A stretch of DNA of 48,426 nucleotides from Pseudomonadota bacterium (GCA_018821715.1 JAHJLN010000282.1:1-48426), one strand, 5' to 3'. Counted from the first letter of the stretch, positions 26,159-34,827 are shown. A program made the numbers and translations. The notes: generated by a model from the sequence alone, not told the origin.

Positions 26159-26521
26159 TTGAAAGCATTGATTATTGCTGCCCATGGCAGCAGGAAAAAA
26201 GAATCGAATTTTGAAGTTGCATCACTCACCGAACGGCTGTCTCAAAAAGCCACAGGATCATTTGATATTGTTGATCATGCTTTTTTGCAGTTTGCCGAAC
26301 CGCTCCTTGAACATAAAATTGAAGAACTTGTGCAAAAGGGTGCAAAAAAAATTGTTGTATTTCCATTTTTTATCGCCAGCGGCAGTCATATCCTTGTTGA
26401 TATCCCTGAACTGATAAAAAAGATTAAAAAAACCAATCCTAATGTTGACTTCAAGGTCACAAGGCACCTGGGGAAAATTGATGCCATTGAAGATATCATT
26501 CTTCGCGAGGTGCTGGTTTAG
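26159..26521 (+). CDS. CbiX/SirB-like short chelatase
   Basis: A small protein (120 residues) of the short CbiX family, homodimeric chelatases that insert cobalt, nickel or iron into sirohydrochlorin-type tetrapyrroles. The N-terminus ALIIAAHGSRKKESN holds the metal-binding His, and the second His lies in FFIASGSHILVDIPE near 76-90. The TTG at 26159 is chosen because AAGGAG lies six bases upstream; a start at 26123 lacks a good ribosome site. In a sulfate reducer it may serve sirohaem synthesis for sulfite reductases. It precedes the amidotransferase by 15 bp. Confidence 0.78.
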   Translation: MKALIIAAHGSRKKESNFEVASLTERLSQKATGSFDIVDHAFLQFAEPLLEHKIEELVQKGAKKIVVFPFFIASGSHILVDIPELIKKIKKTNPNVDFKVTRHLGKIDAIEDIILREVLV

Positions 26522-26536
26522 CCGACTGGATTTAAC

Positions 26537-27247
26537 ATGAAAAAAGTGGTTATTATAAAAACAGGGAACACCTTTGGGGCTATTGCAAGGCAGCTGGGAG
26601 ATTTTGAGGACTGGATTTCCAAGGGTCTTGGCTTTGATAAAAAAGATGTTGAAATTGTGGATGTCCCTAAAGGAGACCTGCTGCCACGGGTTGAAACATG
26701 CAGGGGCGTTGTGATTGCAGGCTCCCACGCCATGGTGACCCAGAACCTTTCCTGGAGTCTGGCCATTGAGAAATGGGTTCCGGATCTTATCCAATCTAAA
26801 ATACCTGTTTTAGGCATCTGTTACGGTCATCAATTATTGGCCAGAGCTATGGGCGGGGCAGTGGATTATCACGCCGGCGGCATGGAAATCGGCACAACAA
26901 AGATTGAAATTTTGCAGGACGATGCATCAGATGCACTTTTCAAAGGATTGCCGAAAGCATTTTTCGCCCATGTCTGTCATTCTCAAACAATTGTTAAACT
27001 GCCGGATAATGCCGTTCGGATAGCTGAAAATTCGTTTGAACCCACGCATGCTTTCAGAATCGGGACATCTGCCTGGGGGGTTCAGTTTCATCCGGAATAT
27101 GATGAAACCATTATGGCAGCCTATGCCAGGAGCATGGAACCCACCATCAAAGAATCAGGACTGCACCTGTCCGAAATTCTGGAGAAGATCGAACCCACGA
27201 ACGTAGCGCTTTTGATCTTAAACCGGTTTGGAAACCTGGTTGGATAA
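26537..27247 (+). CDS. class I glutamine amidotransferase
   Basis: A stand-alone triad amidotransferase (236 residues) of the GuaA-N-like group. The nucleophile elbow is LGICYGHQLLARAMGG (Cys near 95) and the catalytic His-Glu lies in VQFHPEYDETI near 185-195. It would release ammonia from glutamine or hydrolyse gamma-glutamyl bonds; the acceptor is not evident. It lies directly after the CbiX-like gene, and co-transcription is likely. Confidence 0.78.
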   Translation: MKKVVIIKTGNTFGAIARQLGDFEDWISKGLGFDKKDVEIVDVPKGDLLPRVETCRGVVIAGSHAMVTQNLSWSLAIEKWVPDLIQSKIPVLGICYGHQLLARAMGGAVDYHAGGMEIGTTKIEILQDDASDALFKGLPKAFFAHVCHSQTIVKLPDNAVRIAENSFEPTHAFRIGTSAWGVQFHPEYDETIMAAYARSMEPTIKESGLHLSEILEKIEPTNVALLILNRFGNLVG

Positions 27248-27350
27248 AATTATGGCTGCCTGTTCAACGTCCATTCATGGTCAAGGCAATCGATTTCCTT
27301 GAATTGTGCTTATTGTTTTCTTTAAATTAATCCTGTGATATATTTTGTTC

Positions 27351-28613
27351 ATGAAAATTCTTCACATCATCAGCCAGTCTCCGGATTTTACCGGGAGTGG
27401 AAAATTTATCCAGGAAATCATCCGGCAAAGTGCAATAAACGGTCATGACAATTTTCTTGTTGCCGGTGTCCAGGCAGATTTTAAAATGCCAGGCGCTTTG
27501 ATTGACAAGGATCACTGCATTTTTGTAAGGTTTGACGGAAAGGACATTGACGCACCCATTCCGGGTATGAGTGATGTCATGCCCTATCAAAGTCGCATTT
27601 TTTCAAAATTGTGCGAAACAGAAATGATTGCGTATCAAAGGGCGTTTGAAAAAAAAATTAAACAGGCAGTTGACACCTTTCAACCCGATATTCTGCATAC
27701 CCATCATCTTTGGGTAGTGTCTGCCCTTGCAAGAAAGATTGCCCCCCAAATTCCCATGGTGACAACCTGTCACGGGACCTGCCTTCGGCAGCATTACCTG
27801 TGCCCAAACGTGGGCCGACAGATCACAAAAGATCTGCAAAAGATTGATCAGATCATTGCATTGAGTTGTGATCAGAAGCAGAATATTGTGAACACCATCC
27901 ATGCCGACCCTTTAACGATTAATGTGATCAGTGGCGGATATAATAAGGATTTCTTCTTTTATGAGCCCAAAACCTTTCATGGTGTCGTAGAATTGGTTTA
28001 TGCGGGTAAACTCAGTTCAGCCAAGGGCGTTCCCTGGCTTTTAAAGAGCCTGGAACGAATCAAAGATCTGCCTTTCAGGCTTCATATGGCCGGCACCAGC
28101 AGTGGCAGCCAAAAAGAAATGTGTCTTGCACTTGCAGGGGCGCTGGGATCAAAAGTGGTCTATCACGGCCCTTTAAGCCATGAAAAGTTAGGTGAGTTGA
28201 TGCGAAGATCCCATATATTTGTACTGCCGTCATTTTATGAAGGGCTGCCCCTTGTTTTGATGGAAGCTCTGGCCTGCGGCTGTAGAATTATTACAACTGC
28301 ATTGCCCGGGGTAAAAGAAATTTTTGGATCAGATCATGGATTTATGGTAAGGATGATCGAACTGCCAAAGCTTGAAACCATTGATACACCCTATGAAAAG
28401 GATAAAAATGATCTTGAAAATCGTCTTTCCGGGATACTGAAACAGGGCATCAAAGAGGTTATCCATACGGTTGCGCCGGATATGGAATATGTACGCTCAG
28501 CAACCTTTCAATTTGCCTGGAAAAAAATATTTTCAAGAATTGAAACGGTTTATGACAAGGTATTTTCTGAACACGCTAATCATATCCGGAAAAATGATTA
28601 CAAGACCCTATGA
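27351..28613 (+). CDS. glycosyltransferase family 4
   Basis: A GT-B type glycosyltransferase of 420 residues. The N-terminal lobe begins KILHIISQSPDFTGSGKFIQ and contains ILHTHHLWVVSALARK near 107-122. The C-terminal lobe has VYAGKLSSAKGVPWLLKSL near 217-235 and the E-x7-E motif in PSFYEGLPLVLMEALACG near 296-313, both typical for GT4. It would use a nucleotide-sugar donor to build a polysaccharide, glycolipid or small glycoside; the product cannot be told. The stop touches the stop of the convergent RlmL-like gene. The ribosome site for the ATG is weak. Confidence 0.82.
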   Translation: MKILHIISQSPDFTGSGKFIQEIIRQSAINGHDNFLVAGVQADFKMPGALIDKDHCIFVRFDGKDIDAPIPGMSDVMPYQSRIFSKLCETEMIAYQRAFEKKIKQAVDTFQPDILHTHHLWVVSALARKIAPQIPMVTTCHGTCLRQHYLCPNVGRQITKDLQKIDQIIALSCDQKQNIVNTIHADPLTINVISGGYNKDFFFYEPKTFHGVVELVYAGKLSSAKGVPWLLKSLERIKDLPFRLHMAGTSSGSQKEMCLALAGALGSKVVYHGPLSHEKLGELMRRSHIFVLPSFYEGLPLVLMEALACGCRIITTALPGVKEIFGSDHGFMVRMIELPKLETIDTPYEKDKNDLENRLSGILKQGIKEVIHTVAPDMEYVRSATFQFAWKKIFSRIETVYDKVFSEHANHIRKNDYKTL

Positions 28614-29810
28614 TCAGATCAATCCAATGCCGGCAAAAATATCAAGCCCTCCGTGATAGATGGGTTTTAGTTCAAGCTTTAATCCAAGATATGATTTGCA
28701 TTCTCGTAATGGAAGAATGACCCCGACACGCCATCCTTTAAAATCAGCTGCCAGCTTTTTGCCGATCTCACGGTAAAAGGATTGGGTATCACTTTTCCCC
28801 TCAAGTCTTTTCCCATAAGGCGGATTTAACATCACCACCCCTTTTTCCCCTGGGGATATCATGGAAGGGATGATGGAAAAAAAGTCTTTTTTTGAGACAT
28901 CTATGAGATCGCTGAACCCATGCTTTGAAGTATTTTGTTCCAGGCAGGTGATGGCGCTGTCATCAATGTCAGATGCAAAAATTTGTTTCTGTGAAATGGT
29001 AAGAATTTGTTCTTGAGTCTTTTTTTTTAGATGATCATATGCCTTGCGGCTGAAACCCGGCCAGGTTTCAAAGGCAAAGGATCTGAAAAATCCCGGTGGA
29101 CAATCTGTTTTCATCATGGCCCCTTCAAGGGAGAAGGTGCCGGATCCGCACATGGGATCAATCAATATATCCTCTTTTGAAAAACCGGCCCAGAACAGCA
29201 TGGCAAAGGCAAGATTTTCTCTTAATGGTGCGGTGGTGACCTTTTCTTTTATGCCGCGTTTAAATAAAAGTGTTCCTGTACTGTCTAAAGAGATCGTGAA
29301 CTCATTATGCTCCGCCAGGACGTAAATCGTCTGGTCTGGTTTTTTTTGATCCGCTAAAACAATAGTACCGGCCCCCCTTAATTGATTTGAAATCATCTTT
29401 TCACACCGCTGGGCAATGGCGTCAGAATGGTACAATCTTGATTTTCTGGTGGTCACTTTAAATTTGAGACAGCAATTTTGAGGCAGATAGAGTATCCAGT
29501 CAATGGCGTTTATTTTTTTCTCAAGCGTTTCAAAAGAATCTGCCTTGAACCGGCTGATCCGCATCAAAATTCTTAAAGGGCTTCTTAACCCAAGATTGAA
29601 CCCAATGCAATCCGCAAGTTTGCTTTTAAATTCAATTCCCCCGGAAGTGACCGTAAGATTTTCTTCAGGAAACCCGGAGTCAAGCATTTCATTGTGACAG
29701 ACCTGTTTTAATCCGGGCGAACAAACAGCAAAAAAATCATGTTCCCTGCCGATAATTCTTCTTTTTATTCTTTTTTGGAAGGAAGAATTATGATGGTTAT
29801 AATCTGTCAT
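28614..29810 (-). CDS. RlmL-like 23S rRNA guanine-N2 methyltransferase
   Basis: A THUMP-domain methyltransferase of 398 residues, resembling the N-terminal RlmL half of E. coli RlmKL (m2G2445). The N-terminus FFAVCSPGLKQVCHNEMLD is the ferredoxin-like part of the family, THUMP follows, then DPMCGSGTFSLEGAMM (about 217-232, SAM loop) and the catalytic VVMLNPPYGKRL near 310-321. The gene overlaps the 3' end of aroF by 14 bases and has no strong ribosome site, so it should be translationally coupled to aroF. The RlmK-like partner is at 19713-20678. Confidence 0.8.
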   Translation of the reverse strand: MTDYNHHNSSFQKRIKRRIIGREHDFFAVCSPGLKQVCHNEMLDSGFPEENLTVTSGGIEFKSKLADCIGFNLGLRSPLRILMRISRFKADSFETLEKKINAIDWILYLPQNCCLKFKVTTRKSRLYHSDAIAQRCEKMISNQLRGAGTIVLADQKKPDQTIYVLAEHNEFTISLDSTGTLLFKRGIKEKVTTAPLRENLAFAMLFWAGFSKEDILIDPMCGSGTFSLEGAMMKTDCPPGFFRSFAFETWPGFSRKAYDHLKKKTQEQILTISQKQIFASDIDDSAITCLEQNTSKHGFSDLIDVSKKDFFSIIPSMISPGEKGVVMLNPPYGKRLEGKSDTQSFYREIGKKLAADFKGWRVGVILPLRECKSYLGLKLELKPIYHGGLDIFAGIGLI

Positions 29811-30834
29811 AGGCACAACGGATCAGTCCTTTTGTGGTTTCCCAGGAGATGCATTCATCTGTAATGGAAACACCGTATTTAATCGCAGCCCTGTCACCCT
29901 GGCATTTCTGGCTGCCTTCACAAAGATTGCTTTCAAGCATTAATCCGATAATACTGGTATTGCCTTGAATTCTTTGATCCAGAACACTTTTGAATACAAA
30001 AGACTGACCTTTGAATTTCTGTCCTGAGTTGTCATGGGAACAATCTATCATTACTGCATCCAGAAGGTTTTTCTTTTTCAGCTCTTCCTGAACTCTTCCC
30101 ACGGAAATCGGATCGTAATTCGGGTGGGGACCGCCACGAAGGACAATATGCCCGAAGGGGTTTCCTTTAGTACTGACCACACAGGAATATCCTTGTGAGT
30201 CGATTCCGAGAAAATGCTGGGGGGCACCGGCTGCCGTCATGGCATTGATGGCGGCGGAAAGGCTGCCGTCGGTACTGTTTTTAAATCCAACCGGCATGGA
30301 AAGGCCGCTGGCCATTTCACGATGGGTCTGGGATTCTGTTGTCCTTGCACCAATGGCCACCCAGGTTAGAAGGCCGGCAATATATTGGGGTATGATGGGG
30401 TCAAGAATTTCCGTGGCAGTGGGAATTCCCATTTTGTTGATTTCAATCAACAGGGACCTTGCTTTTCTTAACCCTTCATCAATGTTATAGGACGCATCCA
30501 GAAAGGGATCATTAATCAACCCTTTCCATCCAACCGTTGTCCTGGGTTTTTCAAAATATACCCTCATGATCAGGTTGATTTTTCCTTTAACCTCTTTTCT
30601 TAATTGTTTCATTTTTCCGGCATATTCAAGGGCGGCATCCGTGTCATGGATTGAGCAGGGTCCGGCAATCACAAGAAGTCGGGTATCTTTTTTATGCAGG
30701 ATGTTTTCAATATCATGACGTCCGTCAATGACGGTTTTTGCAACCGCATCTGTTATCGGGAGCTCTTCTTTAATGGCTGCCGGTGAAATAAGGGGCTTGA
30801 ATTCTTTTACATTTACATCATGGGTCTGTTTCAT
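29797..30834 (-). CDS. aroF: DAHP synthase, type I (AroF/G/H)
   Basis: It condenses phosphoenolpyruvate and erythrose-4-phosphate to DAHP, the first step to aromatic amino acids. The 345-residue protein has VIAGPCSIHD near 57-66, MRVYFEKPRTTVGWKGLIND near 90-109, ARTTESQTHREMASGL near 165-180, GFKNSTDGSLSAA near 185-197 and DCSHDNSGQK near 264-273. The ATG at 30834 has AAAGGA upstream; another ATG at 30858 has none. The leader holds a Phe/Tyr-rich peptide (30933-31010) and an intrinsic terminator, so expression is very probably controlled by attenuation. Phe- or Tyr-feedback of the enzyme itself cannot be read with confidence. aroF-rlmL looks like one unit. Confidence 0.93.
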   Translation of the reverse strand: MKQTHDVNVKEFKPLISPAAIKEELPITDAVAKTVIDGRHDIENILHKKDTRLLVIAGPCSIHDTDAALEYAGKMKQLRKEVKGKINLIMRVYFEKPRTTVGWKGLINDPFLDASYNIDEGLRKARSLLIEINKMGIPTATEILDPIIPQYIAGLLTWVAIGARTTESQTHREMASGLSMPVGFKNSTDGSLSAAINAMTAAGAPQHFLGIDSQGYSCVVSTKGNPFGHIVLRGGPHPNYDPISVGRVQEELKKKNLLDAVMIDCSHDNSGQKFKGQSFVFKSVLDQRIQGNTSIIGLMLESNLCEGSQKCQGDRAAIKYGVSITDECISWETTKGLIRCAYDRL

Positions 30835-30875
30835 GGTCTTTTCCTTTGCAGTTTTCATCCAAAAGCCGGCAACCC

Positions 30876-30916
30876 AAAAACAAAAAAGCCGCAGGCTTTG
30901 GCTGCCTGCGGCTTTT
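30876..30916 (-). terminator. attenuator hairpin in the aroF leader
   Basis: On the minus strand a 13-bp stem (arms 30904-30916 and 30884-30896, core GCCGCAGGC/GCCTGCGGC) with a 7-base loop is followed by TTTTTTGTTTTT. It is a strong intrinsic terminator lying 42 bp before the aroF ATG and 16 bp after the leader-peptide stop. A competing pairing is available: leader GGTCTGCCTG (30953-30944) with CAGGCAGCC (30908-30900), a nine-pair helix with one bulged base, which breaks the terminator stem. Confidence 0.88.
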
Positions 30917-30932
30917 ATGTTAAAATTAAATG

Positions 30933-31010
30933 CTAGCGCAAAACAGGCAGACCGGTATAAAAATAATACCTAAAGTAAAAATAAAATCTGTCGGTTAAGC
31001 AAAAGTTCAT
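30933..31010 (-). CDS. aroF leader peptide, Phe/Tyr-rich
   Basis: A 25-residue open reading frame between the promoter region and the terminator. It starts with ATG at 31010 behind AAAAGGA, reads MNFCLTDR, then FYFYFRYYFY, then TGLPVLR, and stops at TAG (30935-30933). Ten of 25 residues are Phe or Tyr, nine of them within a run of ten. This is what attenuator leader peptides look like: scarcity of charged tRNA-Phe or tRNA-Tyr would stall the ribosome in the run, free the antiterminator segment and let aroF be transcribed. It is too short for most gene finders. The peptide is read from sequence; the mechanism is inferred from pheA, trp and similar systems. Confidence 0.85.
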   Translation of the reverse strand: MNFCLTDRFYFYFRYYFYTGLPVLR

Positions 31011-31033
31011 TTGTTTTTTCCTTTTAAAGCTCA

Positions 31034-31062
31034 AAGTAACCATATAATTTTTCTCAAGTCAA
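31034..31062 (-). promoter_or_regulatory. candidate aroF promoter
   Basis: On the minus strand TTGACT (31062-31057) is followed after 17 bases by TTACTT (31039-31034). The -35 is good and the -10 poor; TTGTCT with TATATG at about 15-bp spacing is an alternative. Transcription would start some 20 bp before the leader-peptide ATG. Confidence 0.4.
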
Positions 31063-31070
31063 GACAATAG

Positions 31071-31110
31071 ATGAATCTGATTCATTATCCTGATGAATAG
31101 TTGCAACTAT
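31071..31110. promoter_or_regulatory. two perfect palindromes upstream of the aroF promoter
   Basis: ATGAATCTGATTCAT (31071-31085, seven-base arms around a central T) and ATAGTTGCAACTAT (31097-31110, fourteen-base perfect palindrome) lie side by side between the end of the AOR gene and the aroF promoter. They could be operators for aroF or a stem at the end of the AOR transcript. Neither matches the TyrR box as I know it. Confidence 0.4.
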
Positions 31111-31139
31111 ATTTTTCATTTCAAGTATCGGAACCCCTC

Positions 31140-32858
31140 TTAAAAATTAAAGGTTGTATCCATTTCTTCATCAGAGATCAAAACGGTTTTATTATGCGGC
31201 GGCAGCGGTTCATTATAAAAAAATTCCGGCAGCCGGTCATCTTTATGGGTGAATCCGGCTTTCCGGTTGAATTCCAATTCCTCTTTTAACACCCGGATAC
31301 CCAGGGCTGGAATATCGTCCCCAACCAGGTGTGTGCCGAATCTGGCATTCATGGCGTTTAAAAATGCCATGCCGCCCTCCGGTGTTGTCAAAGGAAAGCT
31401 TGCCAGCAGGCACAGGCCGGTGCAATCAACCGAAGCCATTGCAATCTGCGTATTCCTGGATGCTTGTACCTGGCCTTCGGGCTTCAGGGGATCGAGAGCA
31501 CCGGTCATATACTCCCCAACGACGTTTCCGGCCGTATGATCCGCACCCATGGGTGAGGTGGCATAAGTGACGGCATTCCCCTGCATGGCACGAGGGTCAT
31601 ATGCTGCAATACTCTGGCCTTTGACGGTGGGAACACGTTTGTGATGAAGATGTGATCCAACTGCGTCAGGGCCGTTGCCTAAAATTTTTCCGAAATTTGT
31701 ACCTGCTGCAATTTGCTCGACCATCTCAATGGCAGCCGAACCATCGCCGAACTCAATTTTTCCGGCATCCATTGCAACAGCTATGCCCACACCGATGTTC
31801 ATGGTATCAACGCCGATATCATCACAAAGCCTGTCCAGTCTTGCGATTGTGTCCAGATCACTAATGCCGGTCATGCCCCCCATGGACCAGATGGTTTCAT
31901 ATTCAAGTGAAGAGGTTACATATTTTCCCTCTTTATCAACAAATTCGTTTGAACACCTTACCAAACACTGGGAACACCCCAGGTGCGATGTCTGGCCTCC
32001 CCGTTCCTGAATGAGTTTGGCAAGGGTTTCTCCACTGATTTTTTCCCAGTTGTCCATGGTTCCTTTTGTCGCATTGAGACTTGGGAAAGCACCCATGGAA
32101 TTGACAGGAGCCACAAGTCCGGCCGTCCCTAATGCCGGCAACATCTGACCGGTCATTGGATGGGCTTTCAGCGCTTGAACAAACGCTTTTGCCGCTTTTT
32201 TAAACCCTTCCGGATCTGCAATGGCATCGGCATTCTTGCCCTGTTGATCGATGACAATCGCTTTAAGTCCCTTGGCGCCCATGACGGCTCCCATCCCTCC
32301 GCGGCCTGCAGCCCGGCAGGGGCGGCCATCCACATCAGACGCCTGAATGGATGCCGACGTCAGTTGGTGTTCGCCCGCAGGCCCAATGACCAGGATAGAA
32401 TTTTTCTCACCATATTGGTCAAGCAGTTTCTCTGTGGCTGAATAAGTTTTCATTTTCTTATACTCATTTGCCGGAACAAGAACAGCCTCTCCTTGTCCAT
32501 CAATTTTCAAAACAAAAAGGCCATCCCCAGATGCCTGTCCGCTGATGACAATGGCTGTGATACCCAATCGCCCTAAAGAAGCGCCCATAGTCCCCCCGGC
32601 ATTGCTTTCCTTGATTGTACCGGTCAACGGGCTTTTGGCACCAATGGACACCCTGCTGGTATTCGGGAAGCTTGTTCCGCTCAGGGCACCCGGAGCAACA
32701 ATAAGAAGGTTTTCAGGGCCGAGGGGATCGCATGTCGGCGGAACCTGTGCATTGATCATAACCGATGTAAGGCCTCTGCCGCCAAGGCCCATATACTGCT
32801 CTGGAACCTGCGAAACCGTGATTGATTTTTTTGTCATATCGACATTGATAAATTTCAT
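31140..32858 (-). CDS. tungsten-type aldehyde:ferredoxin oxidoreductase
   Basis: An AOR-family enzyme of 572 residues that oxidises aldehydes to acids and reduces ferredoxin, using a tungsto-bis-pterin cofactor. N-terminal domain features are YMGLGGRGLTSVMI (about 22-35), GALSGTSFPNTSRVSIGAKS (about 57-76) and the pterin-binding GRPCRAAGRGGMGAVMGAKG near 180-199. The [4Fe-4S] ligands are GCSQCLVRC near 293-302 and DCTGLC near 480. The ATG at 32858 has AGGAG six bases upstream; the ATG at 32864 abuts the site. It is the last gene of the leftward aminotransferase-TRAP series. The substrate is inferred to be the aldehyde made by that aminotransferase. Confidence 0.87.
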   Translation of the reverse strand: MKFINVDMTKKSITVSQVPEQYMGLGGRGLTSVMINAQVPPTCDPLGPENLLIVAPGALSGTSFPNTSRVSIGAKSPLTGTIKESNAGGTMGASLGRLGITAIVISGQASGDGLFVLKIDGQGEAVLVPANEYKKMKTYSATEKLLDQYGEKNSILVIGPAGEHQLTSASIQASDVDGRPCRAAGRGGMGAVMGAKGLKAIVIDQQGKNADAIADPEGFKKAAKAFVQALKAHPMTGQMLPALGTAGLVAPVNSMGAFPSLNATKGTMDNWEKISGETLAKLIQERGGQTSHLGCSQCLVRCSNEFVDKEGKYVTSSLEYETIWSMGGMTGISDLDTIARLDRLCDDIGVDTMNIGVGIAVAMDAGKIEFGDGSAAIEMVEQIAAGTNFGKILGNGPDAVGSHLHHKRVPTVKGQSIAAYDPRAMQGNAVTYATSPMGADHTAGNVVGEYMTGALDPLKPEGQVQASRNTQIAMASVDCTGLCLLASFPLTTPEGGMAFLNAMNARFGTHLVGDDIPALGIRVLKEELEFNRKAGFTHKDDRLPEFFYNEPLPPHNKTVLISDEEMDTTFNF

Positions 32859-32998
32859 ACCCATCTCCTTTCAGTATTTAATTGATTATAAAATTGACCC
32901 TTTACCATTTTGGAATTTACTGTCTTCCCTTAATATTATTACAGGCTTGGTGTTACCCGGTTTGTTTTTTGTTATGTTGGATGCAAAACCACTTGTCT

Positions 32999-34300
32999 TT
33001 AGAAGGCTATGTTGGGCAACCAGGTTGCAATTTCAGGAAAAATCATCACCAGGATCAATACAAATAACTGGATGAGAACAAACGGCGGCACAGACCGCCA
33101 GATATCCTCGGTTGATACATCCGCAGGAACCACGCCTTTCATCATGATCAGGGCCCAGCCAAAGGGTGGTGTCAAATATGCCATCTGCATATTTAAAATA
33201 AATAAAATAGAGAACCAGATCGGATCAAACCCAAGCATTCGGGCAATGGGAAGCATGATCGGCGCGCAGATGGTCACCACTGCATAATCGTCCATAAACA
33301 TGCCGAAGATAAGAAGGATTCCCTGCATACAGATCAGCACAAGATAGCGGTTAACCTCAAGGGATTCTATTAATTCCATGATCATGTCCTGGGCCCCGGC
33401 CGTGGCATAAAATACACCGAATAAAGTGGCCGGGATCAGAATCCAGAGCGCCATCCCTGTTATCTTCAACGTCTGGGTACACGAATCCATAATAACCCTT
33501 AAGGTCAGCTTGCGGTGAATCGCACAGATAATCATTGATCCCAGTGCACCCACACCCGCCGCCTCCGTTGGCGTTGCAGCACCAATGAAGATGGAGCCTA
33601 GGACAAGCACCACCAGCATGCAGGGCATAAATATTTCACCAAGGGCTTTCCAGCGCATTCCCCAGGAAACCGTTATGTCCGGTTTAGGCAGGTCCTGGGG
33701 CCTGATGATACCAATGAAAATAATGTAGCAGATATATAACAAAGCCAGGATAAAACCGGGCACAATGCCCCCAAAAAACAATTTACCGATGGAAATCCTG
33801 GCGATAAAGGCAAAAATAATCATGATAATGGCCGGTGGAATTATTTCGCCTAAAACACCGCCTGCCATCACCGATCCCAGTGCAATGGATTTACTGTAAT
33901 TGTGCTTTAACATGGCCGGAACGGCAACCAGGCCCATGGTCAGGATACCGGGACCAAATCCCCCGCACATGGCCAACGCCACACAAACCCCGATGGAAAC
34001 AATTGCAAGTCCCCCGCGGACCCCGGACAGCCAATAGCTTAACCCATTATACATTCTTTCCGATATGCCGGATTCCACCAAAAAGTTACCCATGATCAAA
34101 AAAAGCGGAATCGTCATTAAAGTAGGGCTGGTCATCTGTTGATAGGTTGTTGTGGCAACGGTGTAAACCGCATCCGGCCCGTCAAAAAGAAAGGTTAACA
34201 ACACCGTGATACCCCCCAGTGCAAAAGAGACCGGGATTCCAAGCGCCAGAAGCAGCAAGAGTCCGCCAAACAAAACAATTGTAATCAGTTCAATACTCAT
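32999..34300 (-). CDS. dctM: TRAP transporter large membrane subunit (DctM)
   Basis: A 433-residue integral membrane protein with about 12 hydrophobic segments, the channel part of a tripartite ATP-independent periplasmic transporter. It begins IVLFGGLLLLLALGIPVSFA and has family segments MTIPLFLIMGNFLVESGI near 57-74, GGFGPGILTMGLVAVPAMLK near 112-131 and PTEAAGVGALG near 237-247. The C-terminus has FGMFMDDYAVVTICAPIMLP and AYLTPPFGWALIMMKG. It lies 33 bp after dctQ. Transport would be driven by an ion gradient, usually Na+. Confidence 0.9.
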   Translation of the reverse strand: MSIELITIVLFGGLLLLLALGIPVSFALGGITVLLTFLFDGPDAVYTVATTTYQQMTSPTLMTIPLFLIMGNFLVESGISERMYNGLSYWLSGVRGGLAIVSIGVCVALAMCGGFGPGILTMGLVAVPAMLKHNYSKSIALGSVMAGGVLGEIIPPAIIMIIFAFIARISIGKLFFGGIVPGFILALLYICYIIFIGIIRPQDLPKPDITVSWGMRWKALGEIFMPCMLVVLVLGSIFIGAATPTEAAGVGALGSMIICAIHRKLTLRVIMDSCTQTLKITGMALWILIPATLFGVFYATAGAQDMIMELIESLEVNRYLVLICMQGILLIFGMFMDDYAVVTICAPIMLPIARMLGFDPIWFSILFILNMQMAYLTPPFGWALIMMKGVVPADVSTEDIWRSVPPFVLIQLFVLILVMIFPEIATWLPNIAF

Positions 34301-34333
34301 TGATCAGTTTTCCTAATTTAACATGGTAAGGCG

Positions 34334-34807
34334 CTATTTTTTTTTACCGTAAACCGCAATGCACCCCAGAATGAAAAGGGCAATACTGAACGGCATGAAC
34401 ATTTTCAAAGGATACAGGGGCAGTTTAAAAACGCCTGTTGCCTTTTCACCCACCTTCAAGGCAACCATTCCCATAATGGCACTCTTCCACAACAAGCCGC
34501 CCAGAAAGCAAAGGGCTGCAGCAAGCGTAAGCCAGCGAACGAAGGTCTTCATGGTTTTTGGAAAATGGTCATATAGCATTTCAATTTGTATGTGACTTTT
34601 GTGAATCAGTGCATAACTTCCGCCAATCAGGACAAACACACCAAAGAGCTGCTTATTGATCAGCCAGGCCCAGGATGTCGGCGCATTAAAGGCATACCGT
34701 GAAATGACTTCAAAACTCACAATGGCCATGATTAACAAAATTAGTATGCTGCTGATCCGGCCCGCTGTTTCAATAATGGCTTTGATGGTTTTTGAGAAAG
34801 CTTCCAT
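34334..34807 (-). CDS. dctQ: TRAP transporter small membrane subunit (DctQ)
   Basis: A 157-residue protein with four helices (about 17-35, 49-66, 88-105, 132-152). The DctQ-type FEVISRYAFNAPTSWAWLIN near 28-47 is clear. It joins the binding protein's membrane complex with DctM. It lies between dctP and dctM, and an 11-bp hairpin separates it from dctP. Confidence 0.85.
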   Translation of the reverse strand: MEAFSKTIKAIIETAGRISSILILLIMAIVSFEVISRYAFNAPTSWAWLINKQLFGVFVLIGGSYALIHKSHIQIEMLYDHFPKTMKTFVRWLTLAAALCFLGGLLWKSAIMGMVALKVGEKATGVFKLPLYPLKMFMPFSIALFILGCIAVYGKKK

Positions 34808-34827
34808 AAAAAAAGTCCCGTTATAAG

